From positions 4,588,001 to 4,652,000 of the forward strand of contig CAVTWI010000002.1 of assembly GCA_963738345.1 (NCBI GenBank): a stretch of 64,000 bases of DNA, read 5' to 3'. Within the stretch, counting starts at the first letter, position 1. Each line of letters starts with the position of its first letter. The translations under genes and the position numbers were made by a program. Of this stretch, positions 53,664 to 61,445 are shown piece after piece. The notes beneath the pieces were generated by a model. The model made no database searches. It had not been told where the DNA came from and saw only the letters and a program-made list of their open reading frames with translations. Origin of the DNA: Bog-159 sp963738345 (GTDB taxonomy: Bacteria; Acidobacteriota; Terriglobia; Bryobacterales; Bryobacteraceae).

Positions 53664-53717
53664 CAAAAAAAGAGGGCGGGCTTGCCGGGACCACATACCC
53701 GACGAAGCCAGCCCTCT
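53664..53717 (-). terminator. Rho-independent terminator of the HtrA gene
   Basis: Read on the minus strand, AGAGGGC-T-GGCTT...CGGG pairs with CCCG...AAGCC-C-GCCCTCT, followed by a run of seven or eight T. The long GC stem with few mismatches and the T tract make this the clearest intrinsic terminator in the window. It begins about 20 bp after the htrA stop. Confidence 0.88.
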
Positions 53718-53736
53718 AAGTCGTTACTGCAAGGTT

Positions 53737-55278
53737 TTACTGCTGGGGTACAGTGCCGGCGGCGAACAGGGAAGTCCAATTCCCGCCGTTATTGCGCATC
53801 AGTTTGAACGCCATCGCTTCACCGGGTTTGGCCGCTTGCATGGCATTCTTCACGTCGGCAGCGGTGGCCACATGGTGGCGGTTGATTTCCGTCAGTACAT
53901 CGCCTTTCTGCATGCCGATATCTTCGGCGAACGAACCGGGCTCCACGCTGGCAATCACCACGCCGCCAGCCTTCAGGCCCATCTGTTCACGATCGGATTC
54001 AGTCAAGTTCTGCACATTCACGCCCAGGCGGGCATGCGTAGCTGCGCCATCGGCGTCGTTGTCCGCGGAGTCGGGTGACCCTTGGCCGTTGCCGTTGTCC
54101 GCAATGATCGCGGCGCGGTCACCGATCTTCACCGGCACGCTGATGGTCTTGCCGTCGCGCAACACCTTCAAGTCAACCGTGGAACCAGGCTGCGCAGCGG
54201 AGATGCTGTTTACCAGTTCCTCGCCTTCCTTAACCGGTTGGCCATTGATGCCCACGATGATGTCTGACGCCTGCATACCCGCCTTCGCGGCCGGACCGCC
54301 GGGATTCACCGACTGTACGAATACGCCGCTCGTGGCGCCATACGCTTTCAACAGAGAGGCGTTCTCTTCGCGGGCGAACTGGATGCCGATGGCGCCGCGG
54401 GAGACTTTGCCGTTCTTTACGATCTGGTTATAAGAATTGACCGCCAGGTTGATGGGCAGCGCAAAACCGATGCCTTCGAAGTTGCCGCTACCGCTGACGA
54501 TCATGGTGTTGATGCCGACCACTTCGCCGTTGATATTCAGCAGCGGGCCGCCACTATTGCCGCGGTTGATCGCTGCGTCGGTCTGCAGGAATCGCTGCAG
54601 TTGGTGGCCGGCTTCGCCCAGGTCACGCCCCTTGGCGCTGATGATACCGGCAGTCATGGTCTGGTCGAGCCCAAACGGAGAGCCGATCGCTACGGCCCAG
54701 TCACCCACCTGGATCGCGTCGGAATTGCCCATGGGCAGCGGATTGAGGGTCTTTCCCGCATCGATCTTCAACACCGCCAAATCCAGTTCTGGATCGGTGC
54801 CGATTAGCTTAGCGGGGTATTCGGTGCGGTCGTTAGGCAGCTTCACTTGCAGCCGCGTGGCATTCTCGACCACGTGGTTGTTCGTCAGAATATAGCCGTT
54901 GCGGTCTACTACGAAGCCGGATCCGAGACCCATGGCGCGGCGCGGCTGTTGGGGTTGGCCCTGGCCGCCACCGAACGGGATCATATCGCCGAACGGATTC
55001 ATGCCGCCGAAAGGATTGTCGCCGTTGCCGCCAAAGAACTGGCGAACGTTAGACCGTTTTTCCTGAATGGTGCTGATGACCTGCACCACGGAAGGCTCGG
55101 TTTCTTTAGCGATTTTGGTGAACGAGTTGGATAGTTGAACCGGACTGGGAATGCTGAGCACGGCGGGCGTGGGCGCGGCCGCGCTGGCGATCCCGGTGTG
55201 GCTCACCAGGTTTGCGGTTAAAAGCCCCGCGCAGAACAGTAGGAGCGCAAGGGTAACGTTGCTTCTATTGAGCTTCAT
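53737..55278 (-). CDS. HtrA/DegQ-type periplasmic serine protease
   Basis: This envelope quality-control protease/chaperone of 513 residues has a signal peptide or anchor at 1-33. The trypsin-like domain has the triad H135 (TNNHVVENA), D166 (ELDLAVLKI) and S242 (GNSGGPLLN). Two PDZ domains follow: one with GVFVQSVNPGGPAAKAGMQA at about 320-400, and one with GVVIASVEPGSFAEDIGMQK at about 430-510. A Gly/Asn/Pro-rich loop (GGMNPFGDMIPFGGGQG) precedes the catalytic His. The length and two PDZ domains match DegP/DegQ. It is closely followed by a strong terminator. Confidence 0.96.
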   Translation of the reverse strand: MKLNRSNVTLALLLFCAGLLTANLVSHTGIASAAAPTPAVLSIPSPVQLSNSFTKIAKETEPSVVQVISTIQEKRSNVRQFFGGNGDNPFGGMNPFGDMIPFGGGQGQPQQPRRAMGLGSGFVVDRNGYILTNNHVVENATRLQVKLPNDRTEYPAKLIGTDPELDLAVLKIDAGKTLNPLPMGNSDAIQVGDWAVAIGSPFGLDQTMTAGIISAKGRDLGEAGHQLQRFLQTDAAINRGNSGGPLLNINGEVVGINTMIVSGSGNFEGIGFALPINLAVNSYNQIVKNGKVSRGAIGIQFAREENASLLKAYGATSGVFVQSVNPGGPAAKAGMQASDIIVGINGQPVKEGEELVNSISAAQPGSTVDLKVLRDGKTISVPVKIGDRAAIIADNGNGQGSPDSADNDADGAATHARLGVNVQNLTESDREQMGLKAGGVVIASVEPGSFAEDIGMQKGDVLTEINRHHVATAADVKNAMQAAKPGEAMAFKLMRNNGGNWTSLFAAGTVPQQ

Positions 55279-55320
55279 TTTGTTGTCCTTTAGTTTTGAG
55301 AGGTCTGTTGCTTTATTGGC

Positions 55321-56529
55321 TTAAATACCGTGCAACACCAAGATCGGAGGCGGTTCGAAAAAGACCACGGTGATCACGTAGTAACTCGGGGAAACTTCCA
55401 CCTGCCAGGTACGCACTAAGACAACGGGCGTCACTGGAAGGTTCGGCGGCGCGGCCAGTTCAGTCGCCGCCATATGGCTCGCGACCAGGCGCGGACGCGG
55501 CGGAGTAAATCTCTTCGGTGCGAAAGACAGTGCTGGCGCGGCAGGCGCGTTCAGATGCGCCATAGCCATAATGGCCAGCGGAATTTCCTGTACGGCGACC
55601 GGGGGCGCGGTGCGGGCCACCACGATTAAGGCCGCGCTCACTAAGGCACATGCGGCCATCCATCCGGACCGGGAGAAGCGCGGTGTAGCATTGTGGTCTG
55701 GTTGCAGCAATGCCTCCACGCGCGCACTAAGCTGCCAGCGTTTGCGCGATGTGGCACCTGCCGCGAGTTGCGGCGTCGGTGCCCGCCGGGTCACTTCGTG
55801 CAGGTGCGTCAGGCACGCCGCATAAGGCCGAGCCTCACCTGTCGTCGACACCACCCAATCGTCGCAAGCCATTTCACGTTCGATCTTAAGCTGGCGTCCG
55901 ATCCAATAGATCGCCGGATTGAAGAAGAATATCGCTTGCGCCAATGCATGCGCCAGTTGCGTCCAATCGTCCCAACGCCGTAGGTGGGCCATCTCGTGGC
56001 ACAGCACCTGTTCGAATTCCTGAGGGCTTAGTTCATGCAAGAGCGATTGCGGAAATACAATGGCGCGGCGAATGAAACCAGCGGCCATGGGCACCTGCAC
56101 TTCTGTCGAAGCCAGAACCCGAATGGTGCCCCGCTCACCGAGTACGGTAGCGCGGCGTTTGAGCCCGCTAATATGTGCCAAGCTCCAGCCCACGCGCGCC
56201 ATCAGGATGGCGGCAATAGTCAGCCAAATCAGAGCCCCGTACACCGGCCATTCTGCCGTCACGGGAACCACTAAAGGCGCAGAGGGGAGCGCTACGACGC
56301 TCGTGGAGTCTACCGGGGCCGTCCGCGGAATCAGCAGCATCGCGGGAGCCGCCACAGCCAACATTAGCGCCGTGAACCAGATCGCATAGCGTGTAGTAGC
56401 GTTGGGCCTTGGCAACAGCCGGAGCAGTCCGCCTGCCAAAAGCGCCAGCAATCCGCCCAGCCAAAGGCTGTTCAAGGCGGTAGAAACTGCCAGCGCTCCG
56501 AACACATTTTGCAATTCGAGCCAGTTCAC
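55321..56529 (-). CDS. M56-family (BlaR1-like) membrane metallopeptidase
   Basis: This 402-residue protein has N-terminal TM helices (LWLGGLLALLAGGLLRLLPR, RYAIWFTALMLAVAAPAMLL) and the zinc peptidase motif VLCHEMAHLRRWDDW (HExxH). One more TM segment (GWMAACALVSAALIVVARTA) precedes a short exposed C-terminus. It lacks the penicillin-binding sensor domain of true BlaR1, so its signal is unknown. Together with the BlaI-like repressor (4-bp overlap) it should form a sensor-repressor pair in which the protease inactivates the repressor. Confidence 0.9.
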   Translation of the reverse strand: MNWLELQNVFGALAVSTALNSLWLGGLLALLAGGLLRLLPRPNATTRYAIWFTALMLAVAAPAMLLIPRTAPVDSTSVVALPSAPLVVPVTAEWPVYGALIWLTIAAILMARVGWSLAHISGLKRRATVLGERGTIRVLASTEVQVPMAAGFIRRAIVFPQSLLHELSPQEFEQVLCHEMAHLRRWDDWTQLAHALAQAIFFFNPAIYWIGRQLKIEREMACDDWVVSTTGEARPYAACLTHLHEVTRRAPTPQLAAGATSRKRWQLSARVEALLQPDHNATPRFSRSGWMAACALVSAALIVVARTAPPVAVQEIPLAIMAMAHLNAPAAPALSFAPKRFTPPRPRLVASHMAATELAAPPNLPVTPVVLVRTWQVEVSPSYYVITVVFFEPPPILVLHGI

Positions 56530-56921
56530 TGCGCCCCCCCTTTGCCGGAAGATTCACCGGCGATCAGACGCTTCAGCCGCAGCAATTCTCCCTCTTCCAT
56601 CGCTTCGTCTTCCAACACATTCAAAATCAGCAACTCGGGCGAATCCTGGAAGAACCGCTTGAGAAGGCTGCGGACCGCCTTACGGCTAGCCTCGCCCCGT
56701 TCGACTACCGGATGATAGACGAACGCACGGCCTTCCTTGGTATGCCGAACATATCCCTTGCGTTCCAGTATCCGAAGTGTCGTCAGAACAGTGTTATAAG
56801 CCACAGTCGAGTTGGCCATGCCGCCAACCACGTCGGTCACCACGGCGGAACCCTTTTCCCAGAGAATCTCCATGATGGGGAGTTCGGCTTCGGTCAGCGT
56901 CTGTGATTGTTTCCTTGCCAT
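56526..56921 (-). CDS. BlaI/MecI-family transcriptional repressor
   Basis: This 131-residue winged-helix repressor has the N-terminus SQTLTEAELPIMEILWEKGS, recognition region NSTVAYNTVLTTLRILERKG, wing YVRHTKEGRAFVYHPVVERG, and a C-terminal dimerisation helix with LLKRFFQDSPELL. BlaI proteins are removed by the partner M56 protease. The gene's own control region shows a long inverted repeat around the promoter. Confidence 0.95.
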   Translation of the reverse strand: MARKQSQTLTEAELPIMEILWEKGSAVVTDVVGGMANSTVAYNTVLTTLRILERKGYVRHTKEGRAFVYHPVVERGEASRKAVRSLLKRFFQDSPELLILNVLEDEAMEEGELLRLKRLIAGESSGKGGAQ

Positions 56922-56924
56922 GTG

Positions 56925-57003
56925 ACTCTTAAAGAATTAAGAATTGCTCCTAACTCTTTTTTACACCCGAGAGCCAAAGACTGTCAACTAATTTTTTAAG
57001 AGT
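56925..57003 (-). promoter_or_regulatory. BlaI-gene promoter bracketed by long inverted repeat
   Basis: Arms ACTCTTAAAGAATTA (56925-56939) and TAATTTTTTAAGAGT (56989-57003) are inverted copies matching at 14 of 15 positions, 49 bp apart. Between them on the minus strand lie TTGACA (56987-56982) and, 18 bp on, TAAAAA (56963-56958). A third related half-site, AACTCTTTTTT, is at 56952-56962. The arrangement suggests operators on either side of the promoter. Confidence 0.55.
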
Positions 57004-57013
57004 TGGTACCGCC

Positions 57014-57583
57014 CTATTTGTGATGACTGCTCGACGAGGACGCCGGGGTGTTCACCGGTGCTCCGTCGGACGGATGAGCGGCGCGGCTCAGCGGGATGGT
57101 TTGCACGGTGCGCATGGCGCCATCCGCATCGGGAGACATCACTTGAATCGACGCGGTCACCTGCGCCTCGCGGAACGACAGCAGCGGCTTCCTGACCATC
57201 GCCACTCCCACCAGCAGCGCCTCTCCATCGGTTGCGGCGCCGGAGGAATCCGCCGCGAAAGATGCGGCCATTGGCGTTGTGATATGCGAGGCCGCTGCTT
57301 CGGGCGCGGTTGTCGCCACGCACGGTTGGGCTGCTGCCCCGGCGCCCAGCGGTTCCAGACTCACGGTCTTCTCCGTCACCACTCCGCCGGTCTTCACGTT
57401 GATAAACTCCAAGGTCACATCAACGGACCCCGTGCCGATATTAGCAGCGCACAGTACCAGCTTCTGTCCAGGCTCGACGCTGGCCGGCAGGCTCGCCAAA
57501 CGGAATGCCACCGGCTTCATACCCGCCCAAGCGCCGGCCGCCGTCGCCAGCGCGAAACATGTCAATAACACGCGAATCCTCAT
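57014..57583 (-). CDS. Secreted hypothetical protein
   Basis: I do not recognise this 189-residue protein. It has a signal peptide (VLLTCFALATAAGAWAG) and a beta-rich, Ig-like middle (FRLASLPASVEPGQKLVLCA, VDVTLEFINVKTGGVVTEKT). The tail is low-complexity Ser/His (PASSSSSHHK). Three cysteines are scattered. It might be a small exported binding protein. Its 3' end abuts the control region of the BlaI gene. Confidence 0.6.
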   Translation of the reverse strand: MRIRVLLTCFALATAAGAWAGMKPVAFRLASLPASVEPGQKLVLCAANIGTGSVDVTLEFINVKTGGVVTEKTVSLEPLGAGAAAQPCVATTAPEAAASHITTPMAASFAADSSGAATDGEALLVGVAMVRKPLLSFREAQVTASIQVMSPDADGAMRTVQTIPLSRAAHPSDGAPVNTPASSSSSHHK

Positions 57584-57647
57584 GGATGCTGCTCCTTCCT
57601 GCGCATGAGACGCAGTCGGCTATCCCGCGGTTTCGCGTAGCGATGGC

Positions 57648-58847
57648 TTAGCGATCGCGGCCGGGAACCACATCGATCTGCAGCATCGGATCGGCGGCGG
57701 GAACGTAAGTAGCCGGCAGGCCCAGCTCGCGGCGAACAATATTGGCGCCTTGGGCAATAGCGCTGGCCTTGTAGAAAGCGATCTCGCGGTTGGCGCCTTG
57801 CCGTCCGAAACCGCAGTCGCTCGAGACGATCAGTTTCTCGGCGGGGATATACTTCAGCGCCTTGCGAATCTCGGCCGCCACGTCTTCGGGGCGATCGGCC
57901 TGCAGTGTTCGATGGCTCACCGTGCCGATACAGATCTTCTTTTTCAAATCGTTCTTGAAGGGCGCGAACAATTCCAGATCCTGCTGGTTGCGGTCCTTCA
58001 TCTCGAGTGTCCACACATCGCCGCGGCAGCGCTCCAGGTAGATTTCGAGCGAGTTGGCGTAGCCCGTATCCTCCATCACGCGCTGCATGTTGGGATTGCC
58101 CCAACAGGTGTGAATCCAGAGTTCCACATCGTCGAGCCCCTGCACCTCGCGATTGAAGGCATCCACCATGAACTTCACTTCTTCGTGGTCTTTGCCGAAG
58201 GTGTTGGCCATGAAGTGGAAGGTGGGTTCTTCGATCTGCATGCAGCGGCAACCGGCATCGCGCAGCGCCAGCAGTTCCTTGTTCATGGCCTCCGCCATAT
58301 CCCAGATGACCTGCCGTTTGTCCTTGTAGTACGGCGTATGGATGTCGAGGAAGAGCGCCATCACCTGCGAGCAGCAGGTACCGAACTTCACTGGCTTGCG
58401 GGTCTTGGCCTGCGTCATGCGCCACAATTTGGGATAGTCGAGCGGACGGTGCTCGATCTTGCCGGTAACATGCGGCCAGCGCCAGCCGGTATAGATTTCG
58501 TTCAGCAGGGTTCCCGGCGGGTAGTGCAGCCACGGCGCGGTGGTCGCTTCCGGCTGCAGGTGGTCGCCTTCGAATCCGGCCCAGCGCTGCAGTGGATAGT
58601 GGTGCCAGGCGCGGCCGGCCATGTCTTCGTCCACGTGCAGATCGCCATGGGTGAGGATGTCCAAACCGGCGCGCTCCTGATCGCTGATCAACACAGCGAT
58701 GGCATCCTGATATTTTTCGCGGAAGCGGATATCGAGCATGCAGGTGTCGAGCGGTTTGCCCCACATGCTGACGTCGAACCATCGCGGACGGGGAAACGAT
58801 CCCGTGGTAGTGCTGGGCAGAATCAGATCGGCTGTAGCGGTATACAT
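57648..58847 (-). CDS. Core-MetE-like (cobalamin-independent methionine synthase C-terminal domain) protein
   Basis: This 399-residue TIM-barrel protein is related to the C-terminal catalytic half of MetE. Zinc-site elements are LWIHTCWGNPN (His and Cys) and SSDCGFGR (Cys); the substrate region includes MQIEEPTFHF. It lacks the N-terminal folate-binding half of MetE, so it belongs to the core-MetE group. Members of that group take methyl groups from corrinoid proteins or other donors, or act in other methyl or CoM-type reactions. The presence of MetH in the same window argues for a different or accessory role. The start at 58847 opens with a normal barrel strand. Confidence 0.85.
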   Translation of the reverse strand: MYTATADLILPSTTTGSFPRPRWFDVSMWGKPLDTCMLDIRFREKYQDAIAVLISDQERAGLDILTHGDLHVDEDMAGRAWHHYPLQRWAGFEGDHLQPEATTAPWLHYPPGTLLNEIYTGWRWPHVTGKIEHRPLDYPKLWRMTQAKTRKPVKFGTCCSQVMALFLDIHTPYYKDKRQVIWDMAEAMNKELLALRDAGCRCMQIEEPTFHFMANTFGKDHEEVKFMVDAFNREVQGLDDVELWIHTCWGNPNMQRVMEDTGYANSLEIYLERCRGDVWTLEMKDRNQQDLELFAPFKNDLKKKICIGTVSHRTLQADRPEDVAAEIRKALKYIPAEKLIVSSDCGFGRQGANREIAFYKASAIAQGANIVRRELGLPATYVPAADPMLQIDVVPGRDR

Positions 58848-58933
58848 ATTTCCTCCAACAGGTGACTTGTCGAAGGGCTATCGTACCTCTATACCAGGAT
58901 TGGCGCGTGTGCCACCGCGTTATCATCAGTGCC

Positions 58934-60262
58934 ATGGCCCCTCGCGTTGTTGTGATGATCGCTGCGCTGGCCTCCGCCGCCACCGCGCAAAACTGGCCTT
59001 CCTTCCGCGGCCCGGCCGCGTCCGGTGTGGCCGACCACCAGAACCTTCCGGTGAAGTGGGATGCCGCACGCGGCACGAACATTAACTCGCATATTAAATG
59101 GTCCACGCCGCTGGCGGGATTAGCGCACTCCAGCCCGATCGTCTGGCAGGATCTGGTCTTTGTCACCACCGCTGTCAGCAGCCGCCCCGATGCGTCGTTC
59201 AAGCGCGGCCTGTATGGGGAAGGCGATGCCTCCGACGATGTCGGTCCGCAGCAGTGGAAACTGCTCTGCCTCGACCGCAAGACGGGCAAGATCCTGTGGG
59301 AACGCACGGCCTACGAGGGCGTGCCTAAAGAGAAGCGGCATATGAAGGCCACGTACGCTAACGCCACACCGGCCACCGATGGAGAAGTGGTAGCCGCATT
59401 CTTCGGTTCGCAGGGGCTGTACGCTTACGATCTCAACGGGAAGCAATTGTGGAAGCGCGATCTGGGCAAGCTCAACGTAGGCGCCTACGACCTTCCCGAA
59501 TACGAGTGGGGCACAGCCAGTTCGCCCATTATCTATGGCGGTAAAGTGATCGTGCAGTGCGACCAGCAGAAGGGATCGTTTCTGGAAGCGTTCGACGTGG
59601 ACACCGGCCGTACGCTATGGAAAGCCGAGCGAGACGAACTTCCTTCGTGGGGGACGCCGGCGGTCTATCAGGGCGGCACGCGCGCCGAACTGGTGACCAA
59701 CGGGTCAAACTTCGTACGTGGATACGACCCGTCCACTGGCAAGGAACTTTGGCGTCTGGGCGGCAGTTCCAAAATCACCGCGCCCACCCCGGTGTTCGGC
59801 GATGGGCTGATCGTGGTGGCCAGCGGACGCCGGCCCGAAGCTCCGATCTTTGCCGTGCGCAGCGGCGCGGCGGGCGACATCACCGGCGATACGAAATGGG
59901 TAGCGTGGCAGAAGCAGCAGCGCGGCCCCTATATGCCGACCCCGCTGATTTATGGCGGATACCTTTATGTGTTGGGCAACGCCGGCATTTTCGATTGCTA
60001 CAACGTAGCGACCGGCGCCGAAGTCTATCGCGAACGCATTCCACATCAGGGATCCGGATTTAGCGGCTCGCCGGTGGCATCGGACGGAAAGATCTATCTG
60101 CCAAGTGAAGACGGCGATATTTTTGTGGTTAAGTCGGGTCCGCATTTCGAACTGCTGCAGAAGAACGAAATGGGCGAACCGTTGATGGCCACACCGGCGA
60201 TTGCGGGAGGCGTGCTGCTGGTGCGGACCCAGCATCGCTTATGGGCCATCGGCTCGCATTAA
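58934..60262 (+). CDS. Secreted PQQ-like beta-propeller protein
   Basis: This 442-residue exported protein has a signal peptide (VVMIAALASAATA) and PQQ-type propeller blades with DRKTGKILWERTAY, YDLNGKQLWKRDLG, DVDTGRTLWKAERD and YDPSTGKELWRLGG. The start NWPSFRGPAASGVAD is typical of PQQ-repeat proteins in Acidobacteria and Planctomycetes. It looks like a BamB-like scaffold, and no dehydrogenase Ca/PQQ site is visible. The frame is open to 58862, but the ATG at 58934 opens the signal peptide. It overlaps the next gene (TAATG). Confidence 0.85.
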   Translation: MAPRVVVMIAALASAATAQNWPSFRGPAASGVADHQNLPVKWDAARGTNINSHIKWSTPLAGLAHSSPIVWQDLVFVTTAVSSRPDASFKRGLYGEGDASDDVGPQQWKLLCLDRKTGKILWERTAYEGVPKEKRHMKATYANATPATDGEVVAAFFGSQGLYAYDLNGKQLWKRDLGKLNVGAYDLPEYEWGTASSPIIYGGKVIVQCDQQKGSFLEAFDVDTGRTLWKAERDELPSWGTPAVYQGGTRAELVTNGSNFVRGYDPSTGKELWRLGGSSKITAPTPVFGDGLIVVASGRRPEAPIFAVRSGAAGDITGDTKWVAWQKQQRGPYMPTPLIYGGYLYVLGNAGIFDCYNVATGAEVYRERIPHQGSGFSGSPVASDGKIYLPSEDGDIFVVKSGPHFELLQKNEMGEPLMATPAIAGGVLLVRTQHRLWAIGSH

Positions 60263-60732
60263 TGCGACGCCTTCTCGAAGCATTGCTACCGGCACATGCC
60301 GATAACACTGTCCGTGGACCGAAATTGCCGGTCTATATTTTCGCGGTAATCACGTTAGTCAGCACAGTGCGGAGCTTCATCCACGTGCTGGCGCCGGATG
60401 GCGGTGCAGGCAGCATTGCCGGCATGAACTTGTCGGCTGGAGGTCCAGAGATTGTATTCGCGTTTGCGCTTTGGGGCAGCGCACAACTGGTTTATGCTGT
60501 CATTCAACTGGTGGTGCTTATTCGGTACCGTTCGTTGATCCCGTTCATGTACGTGGTGCTGATGTTGGAGACGCTCCTTCGAATTCTGGTAGCGCACATC
60601 AAGCCCGTCGCGTTTGCTCATACGCCGCCCGGAGTGCTGCAAAACTATATCTACGTGCCGCTGGCGGTCTTGATGCTGTTTTTGTCTTTCAGAGGCGGCG
60701 CCGGGCGGATCTCTTCAAAAGGCACGTTTTGA
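60262..60732 (+). CDS. Small inner-membrane protein
   Basis: This 156-residue protein has four hydrophobic helices (VYIFAVITLVSTVRSFIHVL, EIVFAFALWGSAQLVYAVIQ, YVVLMLETLLRILVAHI, YVPLAVLMLFLSFRG). I do not recognise it. The ATG overlaps the stop of the PQQ protein. Its last 82 bp overlap the convergent dipeptidase gene, which is more overlap than elsewhere in the window, but both reading frames look genuine. Confidence 0.65.
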   Translation: MRRLLEALLPAHADNTVRGPKLPVYIFAVITLVSTVRSFIHVLAPDGGAGSIAGMNLSAGGPEIVFAFALWGSAQLVYAVIQLVVLIRYRSLIPFMYVVLMLETLLRILVAHIKPVAFAHTPPGVLQNYIYVPLAVLMLFLSFRGGAGRISSKGTF

Positions 60733-61445
60733 AGCGCGTACTGTTTCCAATCGCGATAATCGAAATGCCACCATTCGGTGACGAAGACGGTGAAGCCTTG
60801 CTGCTCCATTGCACGGCGCAGCAGTTGCCGGTGCGCGCGCTGCTCCGCAGTGCCGCCTTTGTAATTGGGATAGGACCGCTCCGACATTTCGTCGTACACG
60901 CCGGTCATCTCGATTTCCTTGCCGGTCTTGAGATCGTACAGTGACAGATCGACGGCACAGCCGCGATTGTGGCGCGAGCCATCCGTGGGGTTGGCTACAA
61001 ACTCATGTTTATCGGGCGGCGTAGCGTCCCAAAAAATCTTGGTGACATACCAGGGCCTGTAAGCATCGAAAATCAGCAGCCCGTAACCCTGCTTCAAGAA
61101 TTCGCGACGCGCGCGCAACAGGGCTTCCGCCGCGGGACGCTGCAGGAACGCTCGCGCGGAGGAGTAGACTGGCGTGCTGAGGAAATTGTCGGAAGTGGCG
61201 TAGCGGATATCCAGCTTGATGCGCGGGTCGAGCGCCGCAAGGTCGATCAAGTCGGATTTCCGAAACGTACCGGATTCGGCGGGCGGCTGAAGCTTTAGGG
61301 CTTCCGCACGCAATTCCGCCACCGGCCGCACCGGTTCGATACGAAAGATGCCGGGCCGCGTTTGCGCCGTGGCGGAGCAAGCGAGAAATAGTACGGCGAT
61401 CCACCTACCCGACATCATCGTCGAAATCGTCGCTGTCTTCTTCAT
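60651..61445 (-). CDS. VanX-type D-alanyl-D-alanine dipeptidase (M15 family)
   Basis: This exported zinc dipeptidase hydrolyses D-Ala-D-Ala or related cell-wall dipeptides. The family motif SRHNRGCAVDLSLYD gives zinc ligands His and Asp; EWWHFDYRDW gives the catalytic Glu and third ligand His. The substrate side has LLIFDAYRPWYVTKIFWD. Starts at 61445, 61418 or 61415 are possible; the last two leave a compact signal peptide (SGRWIAVLFLACSATA) and overlap the upstream stop less. Stand-alone VanX homologues usually serve peptidoglycan recycling rather than vancomycin resistance, and no vanHA genes are nearby. Confidence 0.9.
   Translation of the reverse strand: MKKTATISTMMSGRWIAVLFLACSATAQTRPGIFRIEPVRPVAELRAEALKLQPPAESGTFRKSDLIDLAALDPRIKLDIRYATSDNFLSTPVYSSARAFLQRPAAEALLRARREFLKQGYGLLIFDAYRPWYVTKIFWDATPPDKHEFVANPTDGSRHNRGCAVDLSLYDLKTGKEIEMTGVYDEMSERSYPNYKGGTAEQRAHRQLLRRAMEQQGFTVFVTEWWHFDYRDWKQYALQNVPFEEIRPAPPLKDKNSIKTASGT

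Noticed and set aside
57580..59307. 575-codon minus-strand open frame
   Set aside because: It is Arg/His/Ser rich and out of frame across the core-MetE-like gene and antisense to the PQQ gene; a GC-rich shadow frame.
60651..61445. VanX homologue as vancomycin resistance
   Set aside because: No vanH, vanA or two-component system is nearby; it is more likely peptidoglycan recycling.
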